Shown here piece by piece: positions 46,331 through 59,410 of a stretch of 64,000 nucleotides of DNA. The translations under genes were made by a program, and so were the position numbers. The stretch comes from Sclerodactyla briareus (lineage: Eukaryota; Echinodermata; Holothuroidea; Dendrochirotida; Sclerodactylidae). Location: assembly GCA_026419785.1 (NCBI GenBank), contig JAODTK010000167.1, forward strand, positions 310,001 through 374,000, given 5' to 3'. The stretch's first letter is position 1, and every line of letters begins with the position of its first letter. The notes below the pieces were generated by a model. That model was not told the DNA's origin. It ran no database searches and saw only the letters and a list, made by a program, of their open reading frames with translations.

Positions 46331-47450
46331 TTTCAGGCCCTACCACTAGTCAGCTGTTGTGAGTAGTAGCCAACGCAGTGGTAACTGTGTCGGGCAAGCT
46401 AGATTCTATCAGTGATAGTCATATTAGCATGCTAATGTTCAAAGTATCAGGAACAAATTAATGAGCTCCATTTTGGTCCAGGAACGTGAGCCTGATGTAG
46501 TTGGAATTACAGAGTCTTGGCTAAACAGTTGAAACTCCTCAACCAAAGTTCACGTTCCAGGTTATGTGCTTATAGGCAAGATCAGACAGATACTCTTTGT
46601 GGCATTGGGGGTGGAGTTTTGTTGTATAGAGCTGACTTGAATTGCATTGGGAAGACAGATATGGGTTAGTCACTCATTCTGTGTTTGGGTGTGATATACT
46701 GTCCAATGCTTCAGGTATTCCCAGATCCTTTATAATCGGTGTTGTCATTCTCCCAACAGCTCTGAAAGCAATAACTCGCTTCTTTTTGACATGCTATTCA
46801 AGTTTCTGGTAAACGACATTCATTCATTATGGGTGATTCCAATTATCCAGATAATTCTTGGTCTGATGGTAGTAGGGGTAGGCAAGGATCGACCTTTTTA
46901 AAGTGATCATCCAAGATTTTTTTTTCACAGCATGTCACTTTCTTACCAGAAAGCATTCAGTTCTGAGTAGTGATCCATGTTCCGTGGATCATGTAGAGAT
47001 TTTAGATAAGCTCGGTGCAAGTGTGTTTTGTTCTGTCAATATTCCACAGAGCATTGTGCTCATTCCTTGTTTCTCGAGGTCCGATCTGGATGGCATTCCT
47101 GAGTTTCTGAGTAATATAGATTGGTCTAATTTGTTTGTGGTAGTTTGAATGCTGTTGACTCATGGAGGGATTTCATTGGTGAAGTTAACAAGATAATGAA
47201 AGTTTACTTTCGTCGCACTGAGAACAAAAGGCCGTCTTGGATGAAAAGAAAGGTTTTTCTGGCTGTTAAACGTAAGAGACATCTTTAGCGACTTTATCGT
47301 TCTACTGGTTCTTTGTCCGATTTAGATTGTTTCAAAGTTCAGCTGAGGCTAGTCCAAACCATTTCAGTAGGCAGGATTCAATCTGTCCCTACAAGTATGC
47401 CTGGATGTCCAGAATATTATGAAATAGAGTCTTAGAAAAGTTCTTATGAA
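46330..47450 (+). mobile_element. LINE fragment with endonuclease domain, broken
   Basis: Plus-strand pieces give 'SIRNKLMSSILVQEREPDVV' then 'GITESWLNS' (the APE-endonuclease ITE.W motif), 'HVPGYVL', a 'GDFNYPD'-like stretch near 46830, 'TRKHSVL', 'DPCSVDHVEI' (the SDH region with changes), and 'RPSWMKRKVFLAVKRKR' (the linker before RT). The order is right for a CR1/L2-like ORF2, but frames change and stops intervene. No RT core follows. Confidence 0.85.
46420..47240 (+). pseudogene. LINE AP-endonuclease-like remnant
   Basis: Covers the catalytic ITESW motif (about 46510) to the SDH-like region (about 46985) and the start of the linker. The frame at 46903-47148 alone has no start of its own and continues the same domain. 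Several stops and at least three frame shifts make it nonfunctional. Confidence 0.8.
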
Positions 47451-48959
47451 CGCAAGCAAGTACCAAGTTCAATTAGGCATATGTGTTGAACATAATCTGA
47501 GGATGAAATCTAGTGTTTTTGGTGTGAGTTCAAATTTCATTCAAGATCTTGAGAGGGGGATACCTCGGAATGCTTGTCAACACCATATTTGAAGGCTGTC
47601 ATGGATCAATATTTGCACAAAATTTGGTATCGGCTTTCGCATCAGCCTGGCTGCATAGGACCCCAGATTTCACTTGGCTCTTTGTTATAGTATTGATGAT
47701 ATGATAGTATTGGGAATGGATCTCTTGTAGTTTTCGTATAATTGCTTTATAAAATCTTCAGGGAACCTAACAACTCGATTTTAAAATACCGAAAAGTTCA
47801 ACCACATTTACGTTCGAAAAAAATGGTGGCCTAAAATTGGAATAAAGGTACAGGAATTATTTCAATTTAGTTGATATTTGGCTCGAAGTTCACTAATTAG
47901 CATTAAGAACATATCTGTAAACTGATTTTTTGGTAGGCGTCAGGATTAGCCTCAATTCCCGAAAAGAAGAACTGCCCGATATGGGCAAATACGTTTAACG
48001 TTCTTATTTGGCAGAGAAATATAAAAAAAACCTTTGTGGTATTTGAGTAAATATAGCATTTCAATGTGTTGATTAGTGTGGTTCCCCCCTATATTACCTC
48101 CTGGGACTCTGGCTTACAGGGGTCTCACTATAGTTCACGTTATCATACCTGCGTATCTTATAGATATTCATCCATGACTACTTTTAATGAGAGCAAACAT
48201 GCAGTAAATTCAAGTTCGATATGGGGTTGCTAATATGTTGAGGATGGAACCCCATTCTGTGTTTTTGACCGGATTTCAAGTCCTGAGAGCACAAACCTCA
48301 AACAATTGTCCACAGTACCTACCAAAGGCATGCCATTACTTGTACCCAAGGTTTAAATTAGGGATGTGGGGGAAACATATGGGGGGATGAGCCCTATTGA
48401 TTTGTCATGAGTTCAAGGTCACAAGAGTACAAACCTGATGTCAGCACAATATTTAACAAATGCAGGCATGTATCAAGGTTAGGTTAACTAGATATGTGAG
48501 TTGCATATATTATAGAGCCGACCCTGGTTGGCTTTGGCGTTTGGTCTAGGTTCGAACGAATAAAAAGAGCCTTGACTGAGGTAAGATAGATCGCATGTAT
48601 GGAGAGAGAAGCATATTAATGGGTTTCAGGTAATGATTCTTGAATTTCAATGCTCACAAGGCTTGTCAAGCACGTATCTTGAAGGAATGCGAGCATGTTC
48701 CAATTAGGTAGAGGTAGGTTGCTCGAAAAATAGATATCTTGGCAGAATTTGGCTTGTGAACACGACTCTACCCCATTTAGATGGATGAAGCTTCCGTTGG
48801 CCGAAATCATAATTGAACCCGCCCTAGGGCCGAAGTTGGGAAGGATTACCATGTTCAGACCGAGTTCCTGAGTGTTTCGCGCGCATGGCCGGTTTTCTCT
48901 GCCGGCGTTGTAGTCTCTTAAAATATGTGATGTCATTCTCAATCATTTCGTTTCCCATC
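47451..48959. other. No gene recognised
   Basis: AT-rich sequence with short A runs. The minus-strand open frame at 48616-48942 has no recognisable domain. Confidence 0.45.
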
Positions 48960-49570
48960 GATTAATTCAGAAAGCCTTGGGGGCAGACTTCCCCCCGCCC
49001 CCATTTATTCTGAGATTAAAAATTCGAGTCGTGGCGAAAATTCTTGGAAAATTTGGGAAGGAAAAAGCAATGTGAAAAAAATGCCTGAATTTTTTGCAGA
49101 CTTTTTCCGATAAAATGCCCCGAAAAATGCCAGTTTTTCGCCGCGCTTTCGCGCGCCCCCGGGTAGTTTCAAATAGCTGACTTGTACAATTCAGGTACAA
49201 ATTTTCTGCTCCAAATTGGAGTGGTCCCTTACGCCTATGGCTTTGTCCCTTCGATCCCACCAGAGACCCGTTGGAGACCCAGGATCCCACGCAAACAAAA
49301 GTCAGAGTAGAAAAGTTAATAAAATAACATCCATGTGCGGAATTCGGTGAAAACCTTTAGTATGGACCAATGAAAACCTTTTTTGTCTGGCTTTTACTCG
49401 AATCACACATGTAGATGTTTGCTATTGCGCCCATGGCAAGTCGTGCCGATCCGTTGATCTGAGGGTATGAATGAAAATCTGAAATTTTCTTTGTACGCTC
49501 CGCGCCAACCTCTGGTGGCGCTCCGCTGCTTAGCTGGTTAGTTGGGGGTCGATGTGTCCCCCCCCCCCCC
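48960..49570. repeat. Decayed repeat related to 1-480
   Basis: Holds 'cgcgctttcgcgcgcc' (about 49142), 'attggagtggtccctta.cgcctatgg' (about 49217) and 'ccgcgccaacctctggtgg' + 'cgctccgc' (about 49500), which recur near 168, 12 and 445. Ends at a poly-C run (49557-49571). Confidence 0.4.
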
Positions 49571-51884
49571 CACTTTTTCGAACGATTCCGACGCCCCTGC
49601 CTGAAAGAGGCTAAAATACCCTCTTACCTTTCTCTAATAGTTTGGGATACTTAACAGAATGCTACAAACTAGGTTCACACAGCATTGGAAATATAAAGTT
49701 GTGTTCTTCCTGTTATACATGAATAGTTCTGTTTACTTCAAGTTATCCTCTGTCATTTTTAACTCCTAAAAGCATTTGGAGCTAAATTACAGTGCAACAT
49801 CAACGAATTCCCATGTTTTATTCTATTCATTCCTTCCTAACTCGAGAAACCTTTCATCCGATCTCTGAGGTTCACCCGGCAGTGGAAAGATAAACATTTC
49901 AGCTCTGTTGTCGTGAAAACTCGTACTGTTACGCAGCATTCATCTCCGTCATTTCAGCGTTGGAAGCGAGAAAGTGTATTATTTATTTGTGTGAACCCCC
50001 TATTGGCTCTGCCATTGCGGCAAGGACTGTAGGTATGGGTGCCTAATTAAACGTACACTTCAGAACCATACTAAATATTACTCATTTTTGAAAACCAAAT
50101 TTCCACGGAAAACAATAAACATATTTTGAAAGTGAAACCTTTTCCCATCAGTTTCATGTACTTTTTGTTAAGGTATGATAAACTAGTGAGAAAATAATGC
50201 AGTTTACAAATTGCGAGTCAGCTGAATTTTCCGTGTGCGTGCAATGGCCTTGGAGAAACTTGGGTGTCGGACTGGCGAAGTCAGTTGATCAGTGAATCGT
50301 GGAAAAGGTTTCATTATGCCGTGTTTTTACATTATCCTATTTTTTGTCAGCTCAAACCAGTGTGCTTATTTGGAGAGAAAAGGAAAAAGGCAACACCCAC
50401 TCTCGAAAAATAATCAGTTGATAGGCTTCTGGCTACAATTCATGTCTTACATCAATGTTCAATTGATAGGCTACTGGCTGCAATTCACTTCTTTAGTTAT
50501 GCACACAGAGGATTACCGGGGCTGTTCCCCAATGATTGGTTTCAGGTGGGACAGAAAAATATGAAATTAATTATTGTGTCACTGACTTCATGTCGTGATT
50601 ATTTGCAATCTGTCTGTCGATTGATCATCGATATGTCTGTCTGTCTGTGTGTAGTCGAGGGCCGCCACCGCTCGAGGACCGAGCCGCAACTCTCGATGGC
50701 CGAAGCCACACCTTCGGAGGCCGAGGCGGGCAAGAATTACAGCATGACATTTTAAAGTACCCAGTGTGTAAATGCATATAAAATAATTTTGTTTTTTGTC
50801 TTCCCATGGCTACAGATTCATCATTATGTTTATTAGATGGAGACAAGAAGGTTTGAAAGGTTAGCCTACAAACATTAGCTGCCCCTTTCGGATGGAAAAA
50901 GAGAGGTTCTTGTGGGCCAATCCAGCTTTGAGACTCTAGTGTACTGCACACGCGTTTGTTCTATGATCAGTATAAGAAATACCGAGCAGTTTCCTCGGAC
51001 ACTTGGTCTTGAAGGCTTGAATTCTCTTTTCAACTGTATGCCGGAAGTGTCCAGGGCTCACAACCATAGAGCGTAGAATAGAAACACGAGTGACTTGAAA
51101 GAGAACGGAATTTTGGCAGAAAACTGAATTGCTCTTGAATTCCTATTCAGCCTGGCCAGTGCTTAGTTAGAATTCCACAAAAAATAAAACATATTCGTTC
51201 AAAGTGGAAATCTTGTGTCTCAGTGGGAAAGTACCCACCTTTCAAAAAAAAAATCCGAACTGGTCCCAATTTTCCAACTATTTCATTTATTTGACAAACT
51301 CTCACCTCCCCGCCTCCAGCGACATTCACGTCGCATTCGGACAATTGTTTCCGTTAAATTTCGCCCGCGGTTTGCCGGACGGAATTCACCGAGCTACGTG
51401 TGACCGTCGCGTTATCGCGGGGCTGCTCATCCAGGATTAGACCTATCCAGGGCTCCGTATGCTGGGCACTCACAACTAAAACTAGACGCGCGCGTAACCC
51501 GCGACGTACGTGTAGATCCCTGAAGAAAAAAAGCCTTTGGGATTCGTTTAGAGGAAAGGAAATGAAATTATGTCCATTTGACCTCCAATTACTTTAATGC
51601 CCGACCGTTGTTCAGGCCCAAACGGTAGTCCGCATTTCCCAAGTTGTTAAAACGACATAGTTTAAAAAAAATGCATAATTATGCAAAAATTTCAATGTGT
51701 TAGTTTCGGATAACAATAATCCACATCCACCGAGTTCGGTCCAAATCCGCCGCCGAAAGTTTAGGAAAAATTGCGTTGAAAAAAAAACAACCCTTTTCCG
51801 AATTGGACCCTTGGGCAATAAAGCCGGTTTTTCGGGGCCAAACTTCCCCACCGCCCCCCGCCCCACCACACACACCACACACCT
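49571..51884. other. No gene supported
   Basis: Includes a short direct duplication of 'ttgataggctnctggct.ca' at 50418 and 50464, a 'tgtctgtctgtctgtgtg' run at 50634-50651 and a GC-rich stretch at 50655-50730. Open frames at 50292-50755, 51147-51597 and 51612-51914 lack recognisable domains. Confidence 0.45.
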
Positions 51885-53340
51885 AATAAAGTCAGGAAGA
51901 GACTTAGCGATCAACTTGTGTCGGTGTGTATGTATGTGTGTCCCACTTCCTCATTAGGCCATGCGGCGGATTCTCTGAAACGGTGTTTGAGACAAATTCG
52001 AGGAATGTTCTTGTACATTGTATCTGGGGGTGGGTGACCAAGCGGATCGCTTATGTTGGGGACACAAAGTCACTAGGTAAAGGCAAAGTTCAGTCAAATT
52101 ATTACTCTTTGGTGTTATAATGTTTAAAATGAAATAGAAAATCATTCAATAGCTCTTCATTCAAATTCAAGCCTGTTCGGTTGGGAAGATATGGATTCCT
52201 CAAATATCATATAACTTGGTGATTTGCGGCAAACTGGCAACCATTTTAGGATGCCATATCTACCAATTATGACGGAAATGTTGAGACATATTTTCTTTTC
52301 TCTTCAAAATTGGTTAGATATGACGTCATCATATGATGCCAATTTGCAAAATTGCAAACTTAATAGCAGTGGTGAATTAATATTCTTAAAAAAAATATAG
52401 TAACTTTATAAACGAACATGCTATGAACAGGAAACAAGATTTTCTGTAGTAGGTAGTTAGCGTATTTCATGTTTCATTGTTCAGAGAGCTCGTTAGCAAA
52501 TTACGGATGAACCTAGGTGTTAATGTGACTTTGGTTTGGGCACATCGGTGCGGATATAACGTATATAAACTGATTGGATTTTCACGGTAAAAATATGCTA
52601 ATTTAAGCCTACCTCATACTGTGCGGATTAAAGCCGCAATGCTTACGGTGACCGCTCGCGGTAACCGCATGCGGCGTTTTTGACCGCTATTGCGAAAGCT
52701 TACGCTCGACTGCGCGAATCAACCATAACAAGCCTTCGCGAGCGGTGACCGTTTTGTTTTTTGTGACACAACCGGAGAAGGCGCCGAAGGGATATATTAT
52801 GCACAGGTATTGTGTTAAGGCCTTCCGAGAGCACTGAGAAAGTTGGTACACACAAATATGTAACGGTGCTAACTCCAGTCGCCCAACTTTGAATTGAATT
52901 ATAACCCTTACAAAGTAGTGGCCTTGCAGAATCCCTATTTTTAAACTCGTTCAAAACATTGCAATCGAAGTTCGCAAGGCTCTTAGGGCGAGTTGGCCGC
53001 TCGCTTCGGAATTTGTTTTACGGTCATCGCCTCACAACTCGTTCATACACGGACCATGGTAGAACCGTGAAGCTGTGGCAAGCCGTTGCCGCGGAGGACG
53101 AATTCCGTACAGTATGAGGGAGGCTTTCAGTCGTCTATTTGGCCATAATTTAACCGAGTGTCGGATTTTAACGAAAAACTCTCGGTGAATTGCCTCTACT
53201 TCAGTCCTGAAACCGTTTAAGAAGATTTGGGGGGCGTTTTGGGGTCACTGGAGGTCATTCAATTAGTTCTGATTTGCAAATTAATGTTCGGATTTCATGA
53301 AACCTGGTGGATTATGGTTTACCTGGATGATAGCTGTGGT
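51885..53340 (+). repeat. Dispersed repeat family R1, copy 3, with nested MITE
   Basis: Begins 'taataaagtcaggaagagac' + 'ttagcgatcaacttgtg', and later has 'agctcgttagcaaattacgg' and 'tttggtttgggcacatcggt', as in copies 1 and 2. The 'ctaatttaagc' stretch is interrupted at about 52609 by another element, and R1-type words ('ggggtcactggaggtcatt', 'tgaaacctggtgg') resume at 53240. Confidence 0.7.
52609..53127. mobile_element. ~520-bp MITE-like element with CCTCATACTGT termini
   Basis: Left end CCTCATACTGTGCGGATT (52609 on) and right end CCGTACAGTATGAGG (to 53124) are inverted repeats. Both ends continue into GC-rich sequence with 'ccgcaatgcttacggtgacc' on the left and 'ggcaagccgttgccgcgg' on the right. 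The target duplication is unclear. No coding region. Confidence 0.65.
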
Positions 53341-54069
53341 GATTTACGAAGCTGAAGAACGATCACCAGGGTGAGCGTTTGAAAACAGCTGGTCGGGCAG
53401 CCTCAAAACTGAACTTACAATCTCGAACCGTACTCCAGACGCACTTGCCTCGGAGTTACTGGCCAAGAGGAACATCCGACGGGGGCTGGCGCACGCCCTT
53501 GCTATAGCAACCACGGCAAAGTGACGCCCTGTGGTCGTTAGATGGGAGGATCTTCGACCTAGTGAAAAGTATTGGAATGGCAACAGAGGTCAATAGGCCG
53601 ATCCATGGGCAACGAGCAGTCCTTGTAAAACAGAACCATGTTTTGCTATGATATCACAACATATTGCAAAATACCATGAACTATCAGAACGATGTTTTAA
53701 TTACGGGATATCCTGTCTGTTTATATTTTTTCCTTCTCTCCACGCATGCCATCAAGCTCTCATGACCACCTAATTGTTTTTTTTTCTTCGTCATTCTTCT
53801 TTCTCATTCAATTCTTTTTTATCTCACCAGCTGATGTCTACAATGTGGATGATGTATTACCTCAAAATATCACGAATGTAAACAATGATCTTGACGATAT
53901 TTTGCTAGATACTCACCCTTCAGATGAGATCAATTTCATTTGATGCTGTGTTTTCCTATTCACCGTACATGGTATTGATACTGATACATAAGTATAGTTT
54001 TCAGACTCATAATGCCTTTCGATTTTTTTTTAAAATAGCCCATATTAATTCTTCGGAAATCATAACAAA
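53341..54069. other. No gene supported; AT-rich with T runs
   Basis: A minus-strand open frame at 53344-53583 and a plus-strand one at 53746-53943 have no recognised domain. The latter ends with an acidic stretch and follows a pyrimidine-rich tract with 'ctcaccag' at 53828, so it could be an exon or part of the LINE that follows. Confidence 0.4.
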
Positions 54070-56570
54070 GTTCGGACGTTATTAGTTATATCACTGTCCA
54101 ACTCATTCATGGTTGTTGCGATCTTCAGAAAACTGGCTCCACCCACAGACAATACCCCCTGTGGAAATGGTTTCTATTTCGAACTATAACGTTTTCAACA
54201 ACAATCGGGGTGAACAAAGAGGTGGCGGGGTTGGTTTCAACATTCGCAGTGATGTTCAATAAAATTGAAGTGTTCTGCGTGGACATAAATTGCGCTTCTT
54301 ACGAAAGCCTTTTTCGCCAGAAATAACAATCGTCCAATGGTCGTGGGTGTTATTCACCGTCCCGCTGAGTCCATTCCGCACAGTGTGTTTGTTGCTTATT
54401 CACATCTGCGTCTTAGATGTAATAGTTAGGGATGAAAGGGTTGTTTTATTACTGTGATTATAATCTGAACCACTTGCATGGGACTGACAATTATGTACCA
54501 ATGTTTTTAGACGCCGTTTTATTCTTTCTCGTTCGTGCCTCCTCTTATTACAACGGCCTATACTCGTATTACTGAAAACACTTCCACGTGAATTGATAAT
54601 ATTTTATGTACACATTTTGAGTACACAATTTGGTATTGTTGTAACTTACCTGCTTTTCTCTTGTTCACATTCACATTCCTCTGGCTTAGATCCAAAAGAG
54701 GAACCCATCACCGTTAGCACGGAAGCGTAATTAATGAGAAAAACCAGTCAGCAATAATTTTGCACAACATTAAGGTAGGCCACTAACCTAAATGGGATTG
54801 GTATATCGAATTAACAATGTCAACCGTGAGAGTCAGAGGTCATATTACAGAAACGCTTCCTCTGACGAGGTAAATCGAATTCTCTCAAACGCTTGGCAAT
54901 ATTACTCAGTTTTTGATCGTATTATCTGCAATAATGAAACATTAACAGATTCAGCTTAAATTGCTGATGCTTCCAATAAGTGATTTTTCGGACATTGCCG
55001 GTAAGCTTGCCAGCAAGATTACTGATGTGCACTTAATTACTTATAATGATTTTTTTACCTGATTATAATATTCAAGCTCTTCTTTCCTCTCACCACCAAA
55101 CCCTTGTTGAGCTTAGGATTGTAGACATCATGAAATATCTCCGCCAACCACATCCAGTGGAATCGACTCAGTCCCCATGTCTTTTACGTATATCATCTTT
55201 AGCCCTGTTGCTCACTCACCCCTTGCACATATTTTTGGTCTTTCTTTGTCTTCTGGCATAGTTTCCAGAGAATCGAAGATTGCGAAAGTGATCCCTGTCT
55301 TTATGTCGGGCGATACTAACTTGCCCTCAAATTACAGACCGATTCAATCTTCCAGCTTATCAAAGATTTGGAAAAATTAGTCTATAATAGTCTTCTTCGT
55401 TTCATTGATAGTATTGAGCAAATATATATCCCCACCTCACTTGGTTTTCGTAAAAAAATACCTCTATGGCTGCTATTGACTTGAACCGACCGATACCTAC
55501 AAGCTTTCAATAATAAGCAGATTCTTTTGGGGTATTCTGGCCGATTGCTTAAAGCGTTCGATACTGTTAATCATGATATTCTATTGGGTAAGCTTCATCA
55601 TTATGGTATCCGGAGGTGTAGCTTACATTTGGATTCATAGTTACCTCACCGATCGAAGCAATTTTGTTAAACATGGCAGTATTTCTCCCCACTACAGGGA
55701 CTTACTTCTGGAGTCCCCCAGGGTTTGGTCTTGGGTTCACTCTTATTCCTATTATATATAATGATCTTCCACACTCATCGGAGAATTAATTCTGCCGTTT
55801 GCAGATGATAACGGCATTCTATTTAATCTGATGAGCCCTTCTCTTCTGGGCAAATATCTCACTCGGAACTTAAGAACGTGTCTGCTTTCTTTCAGGCCAT
55901 ATGCTTTCTTGAACACGAGGTAAACCCATTTGTTTTTGGCTCCGTCCCTCCCAATACCGCATGGACTATAATATAAAAATTTATATTGATGAAGCCTACA
56001 TTGTTTCAGGATGAGACATTTAAATTTCTCGACTCTATATTGATGCCAATTTGAACTGGAAATATCATATTAATACGACTTGTACCAAAGTTGCAAGAAC
56101 CATTTTGTATTCTATATAAAATAAAAACAATGGTCCGCACCGAATTATTTGTGCTCCTTACATTGTATAATGCATTGAATTATCACAGTTATCGAATTGT
56201 AATATTATTTGGGATTTTAGGGGAATGCCCCACTCTACCCATCTTGATCGAGATTATCGTCTAGAGAAGAGAGCCGTTCGAATCATACCTGAGGCAAAGG
56301 TTTTCCGATATTCCTGTTCTATTTAATCGTCCAAATTTCTTAAAATCCATGAAATATTCGATTCACAGCTTGTTATCTTTATGTATCAATATAGTCTCAT
56401 TCTATTCTTCCATACTTTCCGTTCGTTTGTTTCCATTAAAACTCAAGTATCAACCGAGGGGGGGGGGGAGTATATTGTTATACCGCAGCCGAACAAAAGT
56501 AATTTTCAAAGGTCTATCAGTTTTCTGGAGCAGGTTGGAAATGCATTAATATTCCCTAAAGAGTAGATCA
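54070..56570 (+). mobile_element. LINE with endonuclease and RT remnants, broken
   Basis: Order on the plus strand: EN-like pieces (54110-54400, '..GGGVGF' and 'YNVFNNNRGEQRGG'), pre-RT (55040-55260), RT motifs 1-2 (55270-55380), RT palm with FADD (55795-55815) and the C-terminal region (56030-56560). The layout is that of a CR1/L2-like ORF2. Multiple frameshifts and stops. Confidence 0.88.
55030..56570 (+). pseudogene. LINE reverse transcriptase remnant
   Basis: 55261-55380 reads 'SRESKIAKVIPVFMSGDT' and 'NLPSNYRPI' with 'LSKIW', the entry motifs of LINE RTs. 55620-55760 has 'YLTDRSNFV' and 'ESPRVWSWV', a changed version of the '..GVPQGS.LGP' motif. 55797-55812 reads 'PFADDN', the FADD catalytic motif. 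56045-56130 reads 'LNWKYHI' and 'TCTKVARTI', and 56250-56320 'RLEKRAVRII', both typical of the thumb. 56520-56545 has a 'WNAL'-like remnant. Stops separate these; inactive. Confidence 0.85.
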
Positions 56571-56764
56571 TCCATTTTCCAGCTTTTTTTACCAGGGCAA
56601 ATAAACCACACATTATGTCTTTTGATCTACTTTTGTCAGCATGTTCTCCGTGAGGTGATGCTGTATGCGTTTGAGGAGGGGAGTGGAGGTGAGGTGGGTT
56701 TGTTGTGTCTACTGTTTTCTATTGTTTGCTTTTTTCATTGTTCACAGTTCATCAGGGAGTCTAC

Positions 56765-56875
56765 TTGTGTGTGTGTGGTTTGTGTTCGTGTGTGTGTGTG
56801 TGTTTGTTGCGTGTGTGTTGTGGTGTGTGTGTGGTCGTGGTGTGCGGTGGTGTGTGTGTGTTTTGTGTGTGACGC
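56765..56875 (+). repeat. Imperfect (GT)n microsatellite
   Basis: A gt-rich run with gtgg/gttt interruptions. It directly precedes the S1 satellite start 'ttgattccttgacgagtgag', as the gt-run also does inside the unit at 23600. The long open frames 56622-56961 are products of this run. Confidence 0.9.
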
Positions 56876-56879
56876 CTAC

Positions 56880-59410
56880 CTGTTTTGATTCCTTGACGAG
56901 TGAGAGGACTCTATGTAGTCATGACAGTGTTTGTATGTGTGTATGTAACGCAGGCTTGTAAACACGATAACTCAAACCCCACCTGGATGGATGACGCTCA
57001 TACTGGTATGTTGTGTTCCCCATACTAAGACATGTTCCCTTTTGTTTTTGTGGTCGGGTCGAGGTCATTTGGGGGGTCAAGAGAAGTCAAGTCTGAAAAA
57101 TCTTGTTAACCAGATCGTCCAGATTTGTCCTGGCCCTATCAGGTTGAAATCGATATGCAGCTTTCTATGAAGGAGTCCAGAACCTATTTTTTGGTGAATT
57201 CGGGGTCCATTTGGGGAACAATTGGGAATTGGTGGAACATTGAATATTTGGGGCTAAATTTTAGCTCGTTAACACACAACTCGTACCCAACTTGGATTGA
57301 TCAAGTTCATAATTGGTATATGGGTTCCGCATCATGAGTACATGATTCCTATTGTTCTAGTATTTCAAAGGTTCAGTTGAGGCAAAGAGAGGTCAACAGT
57401 GAAAATCTTGGTAACACGATTGAGTCCAGATTGGTCGGTCCGATCATGTTGAAATTCGGTATGCAGGCTTTCTTATGAGAGTACAGGAACCCTGTTGTTT
57501 CGATGTAAATCAGTAAATCGGGGGTCAGAATTGGGATAAATTGGAAAATTGTGAAATGGTATTTGACAAATTTGAGGCTCGTTAAACGATCAGTTCATAT
57601 TTGGTATATAGGGTTCCCATACTGAGTACAAAATCCATGTTTTTGAGTCCAGGCAAAGATCATCTGAGTCGGAGAGGTGCAAAGTCCTGAACGTTTGGTC
57701 TGATCAGGTTGAATGTAGCTTTCTTATGGGGGGTACAGGAACCCTATTGTTTTTCGTTTAGGTTTGGGTGAATTTTGGTACAAATTTAAAATTTGTGAAA
57801 TAGTCGATATTTTGCCCAATTTTGGCTTGATAAATGATACTTCCGACGTCACTTGGAGGGTGAAGCCCATACTTGGTATGTTTATCCCCACATGATGAGT
57901 GCATGAACCCTATTGTTTTGGGTTTAGTCAGAGTGCATCTGAGTCACAGTCTGAAAATAGCTTTCTTATCAAGAGTATAGAACTGATTGGTCAGTTGGGG
58001 AAAAATGGAAAATTTTTCAGGATGTTATGTTGCCCATACTGAGCTGGTGTAATCTCCTATTTGTCCCTCGCGTGCTGGGCTACAGTTTGTCCAGAAAAGT
58101 CAAGGGAGATTACTAAGCCTTTTTTTGTGGCTTCTTCTGGTTACAACACGATAACTCATCCCCCGCTTGGCTGGATCAAGTTCAATTCATAACTTTGTTA
58201 ATGGGTTTTTTCCCCCTAATGATTACATGATCCCTAACTTGTTTTTGGGGTCGCAGGTCAAAGGTCATCTGAGGTCAGAGAGTCAAAGTTTGAAAATCTT
58301 GTTAACACGATGAATTCAGAATGCCTTGGTTCGATTGGGTTGAAATTCGTTATGCATCTTTCCCTCATGAGAGGTACAGAACCCTATTGTTGGTTTTGTG
58401 AAACGGGGTCATATTCGGAGAAATTGAAAATTGTGTAAAATTGTAATTTGGTACATTTTAGCTTCGTTAACATGATAACTCGATCCCACTTAGATGGATA
58501 AAGCTTATACTTTGGTCATAAGGGTTCCCCATAATGAGTCAGATCCCTAGTGTTTTGGGTCAGGTCACAGGTCATCTTAAGTCCAGAGTGGTCAAGTCTG
58601 AAAATCTTGTAAAACGATAAGTCCAGAATGCCTGGTTGATCTGTTTGAAAACTCTGTATTCATCTTTCTCACGAGATTACAGGACCCTATTGTTTCTAGG
58701 TAATGTAATTCGGTCAGCTTCGGGAGAAAATGTGGAAATTGTTGAAAATTGATATTTGGCCAATTTTTAGCTTGTTAACACGATATCAACCCCAACTTGG
58801 ACTTGGGATGAATCGAGTTCATATGTGGGATGTGTGTTCCATGATGAGTACATGAACCTATTGTTTTTGGGGGTCAGGTCAGAAGTTCGTCCTGAGGTCA
58901 CCAGGGGTCAAAGTGTGCAAAACCTTGTACAGAGAATCGTCGGGGTCGGTCTGATCATGTGAAATTTGGTGTTAGCTTTTTATAGGGAGTAGCATGAACC
59001 CTATTGTTTTTTGGTTTAGTAAGTTTTGGGGGCACTTCCGTCGCAAAATTGAAAATTGTGAATAGTAAATCGTTTTCCCCAATTTTGCTTTTGTAAATCA
59101 TGATATCTCAACTTCACGTTGATTGATGAGGCCATACTGGTATGTGTGTTCCCCACAATGCGTTACATGAGCCCATTGTTTTGGGGTCAGGTCAAGGTCA
59201 TCTGGAGGTCAACATAAGTCCGAAGTCTGGAATCTTGAATTTCAGTGTGTAGCTTTCTTAAGAGAGTAGAGGAACCCTTTGTTGGTTGGGATAAATGGGA
59301 AATTTGTCAGATGTATGTTGCCCATTAGTGTTGCAATGTCCCATTTTGTCCTTGTGTCTGCTATAGGTTGTCAGAAAGAGTCAAGGTATTCACTAAGCCT
59401 TTTGGCTTTT
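56880..59410 (+). repeat. Satellite S1 array, about 8 units of ~310 bp
   Basis: Units are marked by 'cgttaacacgataactc' variants at about 56955, 57270, 57585, 57825, 58145, 58465, 58770 and 59090. Each is followed by 'tggatggatgaagctcatac', 'gggttccccat.atgagtac', 'gaaccctattgttttggg', 'tcaaaggtcatctgaggtca' and 'aatcttgtaaacacgat'. The array ends with 'ggttgtcagaaagagtcaag', which also ends the block at 24590. Diverged; no coding role seen. Confidence 0.93.

Noticed and set aside
56622..56961. Two overlapping ~90-codon frames rich in V/C
   Set aside because: Produced by the (GT)n microsatellite.
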